A DNA stretch of 64,000 bases from an uncultured Bacteroidales bacterium (GTDB taxonomy: Bacteria > Bacteroidota > Bacteroidia > Bacteroidales > Paludibacteraceae): NCBI GenBank assembly GCA_902782665.1, contig CACZOA010000027.1, positions 1-64,000 of the forward strand, given 5' to 3'. Of the stretch, positions 50,649-58,739 are shown one piece after another. Made by a program: the position numbers and the translations under genes. The notes under the pieces were generated by a model. It worked only from the letters and a program-made list of their open reading frames with translations, searched no databases and was not told where the DNA came from. Numbering within the stretch: position 1 is the stretch's first letter; every line of letters begins with the position of its first letter.

Positions 50649-52229
50649 ATGTTCTACGATAATATTCAATTGGTGGTATTGCCAAAGCAGGCAGCGAAGG
50701 AGGATTTGTTACGTGCGGAAGTGGCGAAGAAGATAGGTGTGCGTCCCGACAGAGTTCGTCAGGTGCGTATTATCCGTAAGAGTATTGACGCCCGATCTAA
50801 AGTGCAGGTTAAGGTCAACCTTACTGTACAGGCTTTTACTGATAAGACAGTGGCAAAGCCAATTGAGTATCCTTTCAAATATGGCGACGTGAAGGATGGC
50901 GAGAAAATCGTCATCGTAGGTGCTGGCCCTGCCGGTCTGTTCGCTGCGTTACGTCTGATCGAATTGGGCTATTGTCCTGTTGTGTTGGAACGTGGAAAAG
51001 CGGTGTCCGACAGAAAGGTTGATGTGGCTCAATTATGTCGTAACAATGGGTTGAATGAGGAATCTAACTATTGTTTTGGAGAGGGTGGTGCTGGAACCTT
51101 CTCTGATGGAAAACTGTTCACTCGAAGCAAGAAGAAAGGTGACAGTGAGCGTATATTGCAGGTGTTCCATTATCATGGGGCTCAGGATTCTATTTTGTAT
51201 GAGGCTCACCCACATATCGGCACAGATCGTTTGCCGGAGGTTATCAAGAAGATGCGAAAGACGATCCTTGATTGCGGTGGTGAGATACATTTTGAGACGA
51301 AGGTGTCTCATCTGATAATTGAGGATGATACAGTCAAAGGAGTTGTAACTTCCGATGGCACAGAATACAAGAGTAGGGCAGTTGTGCTTGCTACGGGACA
51401 TTCAGCGAGGGATATCTACCAGATGCTTCACGACGAAGGTGTCGCTCTTGAAGCTAAAGGTTTTGCAATGGGTGTCAGAGTGGAGCATAAGCAGGCTTTG
51501 ATTGATAAAATACAGTATCATGCAGCCGACAGAGGTTTATATTTGCCTGCTGCGGAATATTCGTTTGTCACTCAGGTTGACGGTAGAGGTGTCTACACAT
51601 TCTGTATGTGTCCCGGAGGATTCGTTGTCCCAGCGTCTACATATAAAGGAGAGACTGTTGTCAATGGAATGTCTTCATCTGGACGAAATTCTCCATATTC
51701 CAATTCGGCCGTTGTCGTTGAGATACGTGTGGAGGATTTGCCAGAGTTGATGCCAGACTATGAGCAGTATGGTGTGCTCGCTGGACTGGAGTTTCAAAAA
51801 CGATATGAGCAGATGGCGTATGCCAATTCTGGAGGCGGAAATAAAGCTCCTTGCCAAAGACTGTTTGATTTTGTGATAGGCAGGATGAGTTTTGATCTTC
51901 CTGAAGTCTCGTATTTGCCTGGAGTCACTTCTTCTCCTATGCATTTCTGGATGCCAGATTTTATATCAAAGCGTTTGCGTGAAGGATTTGTGGAGTTTGA
52001 TAAGAAGCGTAAGGGATTTTTGACTAACGACGCGGTGATTATCGGAGTTGAGAGCCGTACATCGTCGCCTGTGCGTATACCAAGAGATATGGAGACGATG
52101 CAGCATATCCAGATAAATGGACTCTATCCGGCTGGAGAAGGTGCTGGATACGCGGGTGGCATCACAAGTTCTGCGGTTGATGGCGACAATGTAGCTGTGA
52201 AGATTTCAGAGTGGCTAAAGAGTTGTTGA
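50649..52229 (+). CDS. FAD-dependent oxidoreductase (uncharacterised dehydrogenase family)
   Basis: 526 residues. Residues 1-80 form a small N-terminal domain (LPKQAAKEDLLRAEVAKKIG...VRQVRIIRKSIDARSKVQVKVNL). The FAD-binding Rossmann motif is IVIVGAGPAGLFAALRLIELG (about 88-108, GxGxxG) with VVLERGKAVSDRK. The rest includes NYCFGEGGAGTFSDGKLFTR, VLATGHSARDIYQML and the C-terminal FAD motif GLYPAGEGAGYAGGITSSAVDG. The family is widespread in anaerobes and its substrate is unknown. The stop is one base before the radical SAM gene, so the two are one translation unit. Confidence 0.9.
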   Translation: MFYDNIQLVVLPKQAAKEDLLRAEVAKKIGVRPDRVRQVRIIRKSIDARSKVQVKVNLTVQAFTDKTVAKPIEYPFKYGDVKDGEKIVIVGAGPAGLFAALRLIELGYCPVVLERGKAVSDRKVDVAQLCRNNGLNEESNYCFGEGGAGTFSDGKLFTRSKKKGDSERILQVFHYHGAQDSILYEAHPHIGTDRLPEVIKKMRKTILDCGGEIHFETKVSHLIIEDDTVKGVVTSDGTEYKSRAVVLATGHSARDIYQMLHDEGVALEAKGFAMGVRVEHKQALIDKIQYHAADRGLYLPAAEYSFVTQVDGRGVYTFCMCPGGFVVPASTYKGETVVNGMSSSGRNSPYSNSAVVVEIRVEDLPELMPDYEQYGVLAGLEFQKRYEQMAYANSGGGNKAPCQRLFDFVIGRMSFDLPEVSYLPGVTSSPMHFWMPDFISKRLREGFVEFDKKRKGFLTNDAVIIGVESRTSSPVRIPRDMETMQHIQINGLYPAGEGAGYAGGITSSAVDGDNVAVKISEWLKSC

Positions 52230-52230
52230 T

Positions 52231-52848
52231 ATGCAGGAGGCTCCATTCATAGGTGTTGCACGTCATAGACTTGTTGTTGACGGTGCTGGAGTGACGACAC
52301 TTGCCGCATTCCATACTTGCACATTGAGTTGCAAGTATTGTTTGAATCCCCATTCGTTAAGGAATATTGATGCGGCAAAAGTCTTCTCTACAATGGATCT
52401 GTATGAAAAGGTGAAGATTGATGAATTGTATTTTCTGGCTACAGGAGGAGGAATCTGTTTTGGAGGAGGCGAGCCCAGTTTGAGATATGAGTTCATACGT
52501 GAGTTTAGAGATATTTGTGGACCAGATTGGAAACTGACTATAGAAACAGCATTGAATGTTCCGAAAAAGAATATTGAAGCACTTCTGCCAGTGATTGATT
52601 GCTGGATTGTGGATATCAAAGATATGAATCCTGAAATCTACAAGTCCTACACAGGTAAGACGAATGATCAGGTGATGGAAAACCTGGAACTTTTGCGAGG
52701 AATACAAGACAAAGTCAAGATTCGTATTCCGTCGATTCCTGAATATAATACGAAAGAGGATCAGGATAGCAGCGTCGCCAAATTGAAAGAGATGGGTTTT
52801 TCTGATTTTGATATTTTTAATTATAGGACGGAGATTAATAAGGGTTGA
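52231..52848 (+). CDS. Radical SAM protein, glycyl-radical-enzyme-activase-like
   Basis: 205 residues. The 4Fe-4S/AdoMet motif is C30-x3-C34-x2-C37 (CTLSCKYC). Further signatures: the Gly-rich AdoMet motif GGGICFGGGEPSLR, IETALNVPKK and WIVDIKDMNPEIYKSYTG, as in pyruvate formate-lyase activases. It lacks the extra ferredoxin insert of many activases. No glycyl radical enzyme is encoded nearby. It begins 1 base after the FAD oxidoreductase stop; the constant pairing suggests that the flavoprotein may feed it electrons or share its substrate. Confidence 0.9.
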   Translation: MQEAPFIGVARHRLVVDGAGVTTLAAFHTCTLSCKYCLNPHSLRNIDAAKVFSTMDLYEKVKIDELYFLATGGGICFGGGEPSLRYEFIREFRDICGPDWKLTIETALNVPKKNIEALLPVIDCWIVDIKDMNPEIYKSYTGKTNDQVMENLELLRGIQDKVKIRIPSIPEYNTKEDQDSSVAKLKEMGFSDFDIFNYRTEINKG

Positions 52849-52919
52849 CGGTTGGGCGTGTCTGATATCGAAAAATAAATGGACATGTATTGGGTAATGA
52901 TTAATATTGAGAAATAATT

Positions 52920-53303
52920 ATGAAAACAAACGGAAGAATAATTTGCGACGAATTAAAGAGAGTCAGATTGGAATTGGCAAAAGCAAATGGAATAGACTAC
53001 CAGCCTACAGTTTGCAACCATCAGGGTGAATGCTCTGGCACATGCCCAAAGTGTGAGGCTGAACTTGCGGAGTTGACACGTCAGATAAAGGAAAAGAAGA
53101 GTGCGAAGGTGATTGGCATCGCTCCGTTAAAGGTGGCAGCTGTTGCAGCAGCTACTGCTACAGCATTATCTTTATCTGCTTGTCATGAAGAAGAAGGCGA
53201 TATGATAGATCCTTCATGGAATGATTCTACGTCTGTAAAAAAGCAAAATGTATTGGATCCTAATGTTTTGCCAGCAGATTCTATTCCTGTCGAAAAAAAG
53301 TAA
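52920..53303 (+). CDS. Hypothetical Cys-rich protein with internal lipobox-like segment
   Basis: 127 residues. Residues 1-55 are charged and helical with Cys 32, 38, 42 and 45 in VCNHQGECSGTCPKCE, plus C9; this could hold zinc or an Fe-S cluster. Residues 61-88 form a hydrophobic Ala-rich segment ending LSLSAC, which looks like a lipobox but sits in the middle of the protein rather than at its start. The rest is polar. I recognise the general type as a Bacteroidota protein of unknown function. It lies 71 bases after the radical SAM gene and 80 bases before ssrA. Confidence 0.7.
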   Translation: MKTNGRIICDELKRVRLELAKANGIDYQPTVCNHQGECSGTCPKCEAELAELTRQIKEKKSAKVIGIAPLKVAAVAAATATALSLSACHEEEGDMIDPSWNDSTSVKKQNVLDPNVLPADSIPVEKK

Positions 53304-53319
53304 AAAGCGTTTAGAACTG

Positions 53320-53350
53320 TTGCGTAGGAAAAATAAAACATTTATTTTTG
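53320..53350 (+). promoter_or_regulatory. Promoter of ssrA
   Basis: TTG (53320-53322), 20 bases, then TATTTTTG (53343-53350), a full consensus. Transcription would start near 53357, leaving about 27 bases to be trimmed from the 5' end. Confidence 0.8.
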
Positions 53351-53383
53351 CAAAACAATCTTACAGGATTGCATCTCAAATAT

Positions 53384-53776
53384 GGGGATGACCGGTTTTG
53401 ACAGCGGGCAGAAGCGGTATGTAAGCATGCAGTGCGCTGGTGGCTAGCACTATAATCTGGAGACCAAAAATTTAACTGGCGAGAATAACTATGCTCTTGC
53501 AGCCTAACCGAAGTACAGTAAGTTAGCTTTATCGCGGTCAAGATGACTGCGACAAGACGTCTCCCCAAGCCCATGTCCTGAGGCGATTGGATTAGCGAGG
53601 CGCAGAATATCGGGAATAGTGTCGTTAGAGTCTGGATGACGGCATGAAATTTTCAGACTAAGGTGTTGGTTGGTGGTCCAGGTCTTGCCAACACTCGAAA
53701 ACCGAAGGCTGGAATAAGCATGTAGAAAGCATATTGATTCCTCGTTTGGACGAGGGTTCGACCCCCTCCATCTCCA
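53384..53776 (+). ncRNA. ssrA: Transfer-messenger RNA (tmRNA)
   Basis: The 5' end GGGGATG pairs with CATCTCC (53769-53775) as the seven-base acceptor stem, and the T-arm region GAGGGTTCGACCCCCTC is present. The tag frame GGC GAG AAT AAC TAT GCT CTT GCA GCC TAA (53478-53507) encodes GENNYALAA, preceded by an Ala delivered by the charged tmRNA. tmRNA rescues ribosomes stalled on broken messages and marks the product for proteolysis. The 3' CCA is not encoded (ACG follows the stem) and must be added after transcription. The middle contains the pseudoknot region. The minus-strand frame here is only a shadow. Confidence 0.97.
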
Positions 53777-53786
53777 CGTTTAAAAT

Positions 53787-53822
53787 GAAGGGCTGTATCT
53801 TTTGGTACAGCCCTTCATTTTT
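53787..53822 (+). terminator. Terminator of ssrA
   Basis: GAAGGGCTGTA-N8-TACAGCCCTTC, 11-base perfect stem, followed by ATTTTT. Confidence 0.92.
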
Positions 53823-53899
53823 ATTAAGAATTAAGAATGTGTTGTTTAGCATATTGTTACGGATTTTTTACTAATTTTGCATCCGAAAAATATATAAAG

Positions 53900-54871
53900 A
53901 TGGATTCGGTAATTAAATTTCTTAGGAATTGGACATTGCCTTGCGCTATGGTGTTTGGCGCGACATGTTATTTGATTTGGCATTTTTTGCTTCCTGTTTC
54001 GACGCAATGGCGTGCAAATGCTGCGGATATAGTCGCTGTAGTCCAGCCGATTCTGATTTTCACGATGCTGTTCATCTCTTTCTGTAAGATAGATATCCGT
54101 GATTTGCGTTGGAAACGCTGGCATTTTTACGGACTCGCATTCCAGATTCTGATTTTTGTTTTGACTGGATTTTTGGTTTATTTATTCCCTGACAGTGTCT
54201 ATAGAATCAGATGGGAGTCGGCGATGATCTGTTTTATTTGCCCTACAGCTACAGCAGCCGCTGTGCTCACTCAAAAACTTGGAGGAAATGGAGCGACGTT
54301 GGTGTCGTATACTATGTTTATCAATCTTGTTACAACTGTCGCAGTGTCGGCGATCGTGCCGATTCTGAATCCTGAGAGTGGCATCACATTTTGGGTTGCT
54401 TTTTTCAAAATCATGGCTAAGGTGTTCCCGATGCTTATTTGTCCGTTCTTTTTGGCGGTACTTGTAAGGTATACAATGCCGAAATTCCACAACAGGGTTA
54501 TTTCTACAAGAAATCTTGCTTTCTATATCTGGGCTGTTTCTCTTTCCATTGCAATAGCAGTCACTGTAAGATATGCAGTCTTGGCAGAGAACCTCACCGT
54601 CGCAACTGTGATAGGCATTGGTTTGGCATCCTTGGTGGCATGTATAGCACAATTCGCATTCGGCAAATTGATTGGCAGAAAGTACGACGACGAGATAAGT
54701 GGAGGTCAGGCGTTGGGCCAGAAAAACACAGTCTTCGCAATATGGGTGGGATATACATTTTTCTCTCCGATCACATCAATCGCTGGAGGCTTCTACAGTA
54801 TTTGGCATAATGTGTTCAACAGTTGGCAACTCTATAGGAAGAATAAGGAGAATGAGAAGAATGGAAAATGA
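53900..54871 (+). CDS. Membrane transporter, bile acid:sodium symporter-like
   Basis: 323 residues from ATG 53900 (MDSVIKFLRNWTLPC); the upstream in-frame stretch lies over the promoter. About ten membrane helices. The closest resemblance is the bile-acid:sodium symporter (BASS)/arsenical-resistance fold: ICPTATAAAVLTQKLGGNG with a broken helix, and a matching ALGQKNTVFAIWVGYTFFSPITSI near the end. The transported solute cannot be told from sequence. A -7 element TAATTTTG lies at 53872-53879. Confidence 0.72.
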   Translation: MDSVIKFLRNWTLPCAMVFGATCYLIWHFLLPVSTQWRANAADIVAVVQPILIFTMLFISFCKIDIRDLRWKRWHFYGLAFQILIFVLTGFLVYLFPDSVYRIRWESAMICFICPTATAAAVLTQKLGGNGATLVSYTMFINLVTTVAVSAIVPILNPESGITFWVAFFKIMAKVFPMLICPFFLAVLVRYTMPKFHNRVISTRNLAFYIWAVSLSIAIAVTVRYAVLAENLTVATVIGIGLASLVACIAQFAFGKLIGRKYDDEISGGQALGQKNTVFAIWVGYTFFSPITSIAGGFYSIWHNVFNSWQLYRKNKENEKNGK

Positions 54872-54917
54872 TTCTATTCTAAATAGAATACATGTCGTTT
54901 AAATACCCCAAAAGATT

Positions 54918-55751
54918 ATGAACAAAGCAATCCTGTTTATATTATTGTTGTTGTCTCAACTTGTTTTTGCAGGCAATAGTGTTAGTTATTTAGGATTGAA
55001 AGGTCCAGTAAAGCGTTATAAAGGAAACTCGCAAGTTTATTATTTTGACGAAGCTGGGTATTTGACACATGCGGATCGTTGTAGACCGGTGGATATTCGT
55101 ATATCTTGGAAAGAGTGTTACAAACATGTATTTGATGAATCCGGAAATTTAATCAAAACGTATATCGCTAAAACAGAACCTCCATTTGTCGATGAGGCTA
55201 TGTCTGATTCTATAGTCTATAACGATGCTTATACCAATGATCGACCCTCGTTTATAGATGATTTTTATAAAAATAAGATAGGCAGACGTAGAAAAAAACT
55301 TATCCTGTCGTATGGAGATTCGGCCATTTGTTATTATAAAAAAGGTTTTTTGAATAGAATAGAATATTTTAAGGAATTCCCATCATTTATTGTAAAATAT
55401 CATTGTAACCCAAAATCTGACTCTTTAGATAAAGTGGAATTTATTTATAAGAAATTATCAGTATCCATAATATCAGATGTGGATGGAAACGGTAAAATGC
55501 GGCCGCGTAAATACTATGAAAATAGAAATGATACAATTTGTGATGAGCAATACACGTATTACGAGGATGGCCGAGTGAAACAGAAGACAATGTATCGTAA
55601 AAACTATAATATTGCTTGGGAGATAAGCAATATTGATTGTGTCATAACTTATATCTACGACGAGTGGAAAAATATGATCAAAGAAGAATGGTATTATAAA
55701 GATACAGGAGAGACATCGTTTGTGGATTATGAAATAGAATATTATGAGTGA
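54918..55751 (+). CDS. Secreted hypothetical protein with YD-like repeats
   Basis: 277 residues with a signal peptide (MNKAILFILLLLSQLVFA). The mature part has repeated short strands with Tyr-Phe-Asp and Glu-x-Gly (VYYFDEAGYLTH, HVFDESGNLIK, TYYEDGRVKQK, TYIYDEWKNMIKEEW), resembling degenerate YD/RHS-type repeats of small Bacteroidota proteins. The composition is Tyr and Lys rich and AT-rich at DNA level, unlike the flanking housekeeping genes. The role is unknown. No partner gene is evident. Confidence 0.7.
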   Translation: MNKAILFILLLLSQLVFAGNSVSYLGLKGPVKRYKGNSQVYYFDEAGYLTHADRCRPVDIRISWKECYKHVFDESGNLIKTYIAKTEPPFVDEAMSDSIVYNDAYTNDRPSFIDDFYKNKIGRRRKKLILSYGDSAICYYKKGFLNRIEYFKEFPSFIVKYHCNPKSDSLDKVEFIYKKLSVSIISDVDGNGKMRPRKYYENRNDTICDEQYTYYEDGRVKQKTMYRKNYNIAWEISNIDCVITYIYDEWKNMIKEEWYYKDTGETSFVDYEIEYYE

Positions 55752-55808
55752 AGATTATGGACATCTGCACTATGTGGAAAAATCATATGGATTTTCACAT
55801 TCCAACGA

Positions 55809-55826
55809 TAATTTTGCGTATTTTTG
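55809..55826 (+). promoter_or_regulatory. -7 elements upstream of kdsA
   Basis: TAATTTTG (55809-55816) and TATTTTTG (55819-55826) overlap in tandem; neither has TTG at -33. The ATG is at 55891. Confidence 0.4.
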
Positions 55827-55890
55827 CACAAATCGTAGAGAGTTTAGGTTAAGTGCCTCCTACAAGAATTGATAATACACATATAAAAAT

Positions 55891-56718
55891 ATGACTATGG
55901 ATTATTCTTTCATCCCAAAATTAAAATATCTAGCCGACAACAATTTCTTCTTGATGGCAGGTCCTTGCTGTATTGAAGGAGAGGAGATGGCTTTTGAAAT
56001 AGCCGACAAGATGGTCGCTATCTGTGATAAACTACATATTCCATATATCTTCAAGGGTTCTTACAGAAAAGCAAACCGTTCACGTCTTGACAGCTTCTCT
56101 GGAATCGGAGATGAGAAAGCATTGGATATTTTGAAGAGAGTGGGAGAGAAGTATAATATACCTGTGGTGACGGATATCCATTCTGCTTCTGAAGCAGACA
56201 TGGCTGCCAAGTATGTTGATGTCATTCAGATTCCGGCATTTCTTTGCCGCCAGACAGATATCTTGGTCGCAGCCGCTAAAACAGGCAAGGTCGTCAATAT
56301 CAAGAAAGGTCAGTTTATTTCTCCTGAGTCGATGAAATTCGCAGCAGGTAAAATCAAGGAGTGTGGCAACGACAAAATCCTTCTGACTGATAGAGGAACA
56401 GAGTTCGGTTATCAGGATTTGATTGTGGACTATCGTGGCATCCCTACAATGCAGAAGATCGGTTATCCTGTTGTGCTTGACATCACTCACTCACTTCAGC
56501 AACCAAACCAGACTTCAGGAGTGACTGGGGGTAATCCGGATATGATAGAGACAATCGCACGTGCTGGAATCGCAGTAGGTGCGGATGGTTTGTTTATGGA
56601 AACCCATCCAAAGCCAAGTGAGGCGAAGAGTGACGGTGCGAATATGCTCCGTCTTGATTTGGCTGAGGCGTTGTTGACAAAGTTGGTGAAATTGCGTAAG
56701 ACGGTAGTAGAGTTGTAA
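55891..56718 (+). CDS. kdsA: 3-deoxy-8-phosphooctulonate (Kdo-8-P) synthase
   Basis: 275 residues (ATG 55897 is an alternative). It condenses PEP with arabinose-5-phosphate for the Kdo of lipopolysaccharide. Signatures: FFLMAGPCCIEGEEMA, YIFKGSYRKANRSR, VTDIHSASEADMAA, VDVIQIPAFLCRQTDILVAA, TDRGTEFGY and DITHSLQQPN. It shows that the organism makes LPS. It starts a three-gene run kdsA-DUF3109-M16 peptidase with 5-base and overlapping junctions. Confidence 0.97.
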   Translation: MTMDYSFIPKLKYLADNNFFLMAGPCCIEGEEMAFEIADKMVAICDKLHIPYIFKGSYRKANRSRLDSFSGIGDEKALDILKRVGEKYNIPVVTDIHSASEADMAAKYVDVIQIPAFLCRQTDILVAAAKTGKVVNIKKGQFISPESMKFAAGKIKECGNDKILLTDRGTEFGYQDLIVDYRGIPTMQKIGYPVVLDITHSLQQPNQTSGVTGGNPDMIETIARAGIAVGADGLFMETHPKPSEAKSDGANMLRLDLAEALLTKLVKLRKTVVEL

Positions 56719-56723
56719 TAGGT

Positions 56724-57308
56724 ATGTTGCAGATTCAAGATACGATTGTAAGTTTCGATGTGTTGGAACGCCGATTCCTTTGTGATTTGGCAAAGTGCAA
56801 GGGAGAGTGTTGCATCGAAGGTGATTGTGGAGCTCCGTTGGAAGATGATGAGATACCCGTTTTGGAACGTCTTGTAGACGTCGTATGGGATCAACTTTCA
56901 GATGCATCGAAAGAGGTTATCAAGAAGCAAGGTGTGTGGTATACCGATCCTCAGGGCGACAAGGTGACTTCCATTGTGAATGGCAGGGAGTGCGTCTTTA
57001 CAACCATAGATAAAGATGGAATGTGCAAGTGTGCTTTGGAGATAGCATACAGAGAAGGCAGAAGTGATTTCTACAAGCCAATCTCTTGCCATCTGTATCC
57101 GGTCAGACTAGACAAGGTCGGAGACTGTGTGGCGGTGAACTATCATAAGTGGGATGTCTGCAAGTGCGCAAGAAAATTGGGTAGCATAAACGATCTTCCC
57201 GTCTACAAATTTTTAAAAGAGCCTTTGATACGAAGATTTGGACAAGAGTGGTATGATGAACTTGAACTCTGTGTCGGAGAGTTGAAAAAACAAGGAATGA
57301 TTAAATGA
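56724..57308 (+). CDS. DUF3109 family Cys-rich protein
   Basis: 194 residues. It carries many conserved cysteines: CDLAKCKGECCIEGDCGAP near the start, RECVF, MCKCALE, ISCHLYPVR, and DVCKCARKL. The pattern resembles YkgJ-type zinc or iron cluster proteins. The function is not established. It lies 5 bases after kdsA, and its TGA overlaps the ATG of the M16 peptidase. Confidence 0.88.
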   Translation: MLQIQDTIVSFDVLERRFLCDLAKCKGECCIEGDCGAPLEDDEIPVLERLVDVVWDQLSDASKEVIKKQGVWYTDPQGDKVTSIVNGRECVFTTIDKDGMCKCALEIAYREGRSDFYKPISCHLYPVRLDKVGDCVAVNYHKWDVCKCARKLGSINDLPVYKFLKEPLIRRFGQEWYDELELCVGELKKQGMIK

Positions 57309-58543
57309 TGAATACGGATATTCATATTCATACGGCCACGTTGCCAAATGGAGTGCGTATAGTACATAAAGAAGATGTCTCTCAGGTAGCGTATTGTGGT
57401 TTCGCGATCAATGCCGGCACCCGTGATGAGGAAGAGGACGAGAGCGGTATGGCTCATTTCATAGAGCACATGCTGTTTAAGGGAACCGAGAAAAGAAACT
57501 CTTGGCATATCCTCAACCGTCTTGAAGGAGTGGGCGGTGAGATTAACGCATACACAACAAAAGAGGAGACATTTGTTTATTCTACGGTGTTGACTGCTGA
57601 TTTTGAAAAAGCGGTCGACTTATGTTCTGATATTGTTTTCCATCCTACGTTTCCTTCTCATGAGATAGAAAAAGAGGTCGACGTGATTATAGAGGAGATC
57701 AACTCTTACAATGACTCGCCGTCGGAATTGATCTATGATGAGTTTGAAAGCATCGTCTTCAAAAATTCGCAGCTTGGCAGAAACATATTGGGAGATGCCG
57801 AGCGATTGCAGGAATATACGACAGAGAATGCTTTGCGTTTTGTGGCGAACAATTATTGTACTGACAGAATCCTCTTTTTTTCTGTAGGCAATATCCCTTT
57901 CAAAAAAGTGATGAGGCTTGCTGAGAAATATTTTGGCGACGTTGCAGCGAAGTATTCAACGAAGACCAGACAGAAGTCTGCGTTGTATGTGCCAGACCAC
58001 GTGCGTAAGAATCTGAGTACCCATCAGACGCATGCGTTGATTGGAGCAAGAGCATATTCTTTGTCGGATGAACGACGTTTGCCTCTATATTTGTTGAACA
58101 ATATTCTTGGAGGTCCAGGAATGAATTCCAAACTAAATATAGCTGTGCGAGAGAGGAGGGGACTGGCATATACAATAGAGTCCGCTTATACTGCTTATTC
58201 CGACGACGGCCTGATCAACATATATTTCGGCACTGAGCATGATGATACAGAGAAATGTCTCAATGTCATATATAAAGAGTTGAAAGGGTTGCGTGAAAAG
58301 GAAATGCCGTCATCACAGTTAGAGCGTGCGAAAAAGCAATTGATGGGACAACTTGCCATTGCCAATGAAAACAGAGAAAACTATGCTTTGAATATGGCGA
58401 AAAGCTTTCTTTTCTTTGGTATGAATGAATCCAATTCGGTTGTGGCCGAAAGAATCTCGAAAATCACGTCGAAGCAACTTTTGGAGATCGCAAACGATAT
58501 ATTCGCGGAAGACAAACTATCTACACTAATATATACCAAATAG
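57305..58543 (+). CDS. M16 family zinc peptidase
   Basis: 412 residues, a single-chain pitrilysin-type protease. The inverted zinc motif H51-F-I-E54-H55 is in SGMAHFIEHMLFKGTEKR, and the third ligand Glu lies in EKEVDVIIEEINSYNDSP. The second half has the usual GGPGMNSKLNIAVRERRGLAYTIES signature of the mitochondrial-processing-peptidase-like branch. No signal peptide, so it is probably cytoplasmic. Its ATG overlaps the DUF3109 stop (ATGATG at 57305). Confidence 0.92.
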   Translation: MMNTDIHIHTATLPNGVRIVHKEDVSQVAYCGFAINAGTRDEEEDESGMAHFIEHMLFKGTEKRNSWHILNRLEGVGGEINAYTTKEETFVYSTVLTADFEKAVDLCSDIVFHPTFPSHEIEKEVDVIIEEINSYNDSPSELIYDEFESIVFKNSQLGRNILGDAERLQEYTTENALRFVANNYCTDRILFFSVGNIPFKKVMRLAEKYFGDVAAKYSTKTRQKSALYVPDHVRKNLSTHQTHALIGARAYSLSDERRLPLYLLNNILGGPGMNSKLNIAVRERRGLAYTIESAYTAYSDDGLINIYFGTEHDDTEKCLNVIYKELKGLREKEMPSSQLERAKKQLMGQLAIANENRENYALNMAKSFLFFGMNESNSVVAERISKITSKQLLEIANDIFAEDKLSTLIYTK

Positions 58544-58555
58544 AAATTTTTATAT

Positions 58556-58583
58556 GTGGAGACGTGGATATTCCCGTCTCTAC
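58556..58583. repeat. REP-like palindrome after the M16 gene
   Basis: GTGGAGACG-N10-CGTCTCTAC (one G-T pair). No T-run follows, so it is less likely a terminator. Core GAGACG is shared with the hairpin at 48081-48100. Confidence 0.5.
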
Positions 58584-58678
58584 ATAATATAATGCGGAAA
58601 CTTGATTTTGTTTTTGTAATGTTAATTTGAAACGTCAAAAAAAATGCCGAAAAATACGCAAATGATATTTTTTTATCT

Positions 58679-58686
58679 TAAATTTG
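58679..58686 (+). promoter_or_regulatory. -7 element upstream of secDF
   Basis: TAAATTTG, 54 bases before the ATG at 58740, without TTG at -33. Confidence 0.45.
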
Positions 58687-58739
58687 CACATTAATAGTGT
58701 TAAGATGAATATAAATAAAAAAATTAAATAACAAAAAAA

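Noticed and set aside
53658-53852. Minus-strand 64-codon frame over the tmRNA
   Set aside because: It lies antisense to ssrA and its terminator. Database proteins of this kind are known artefacts of tmRNA genes.
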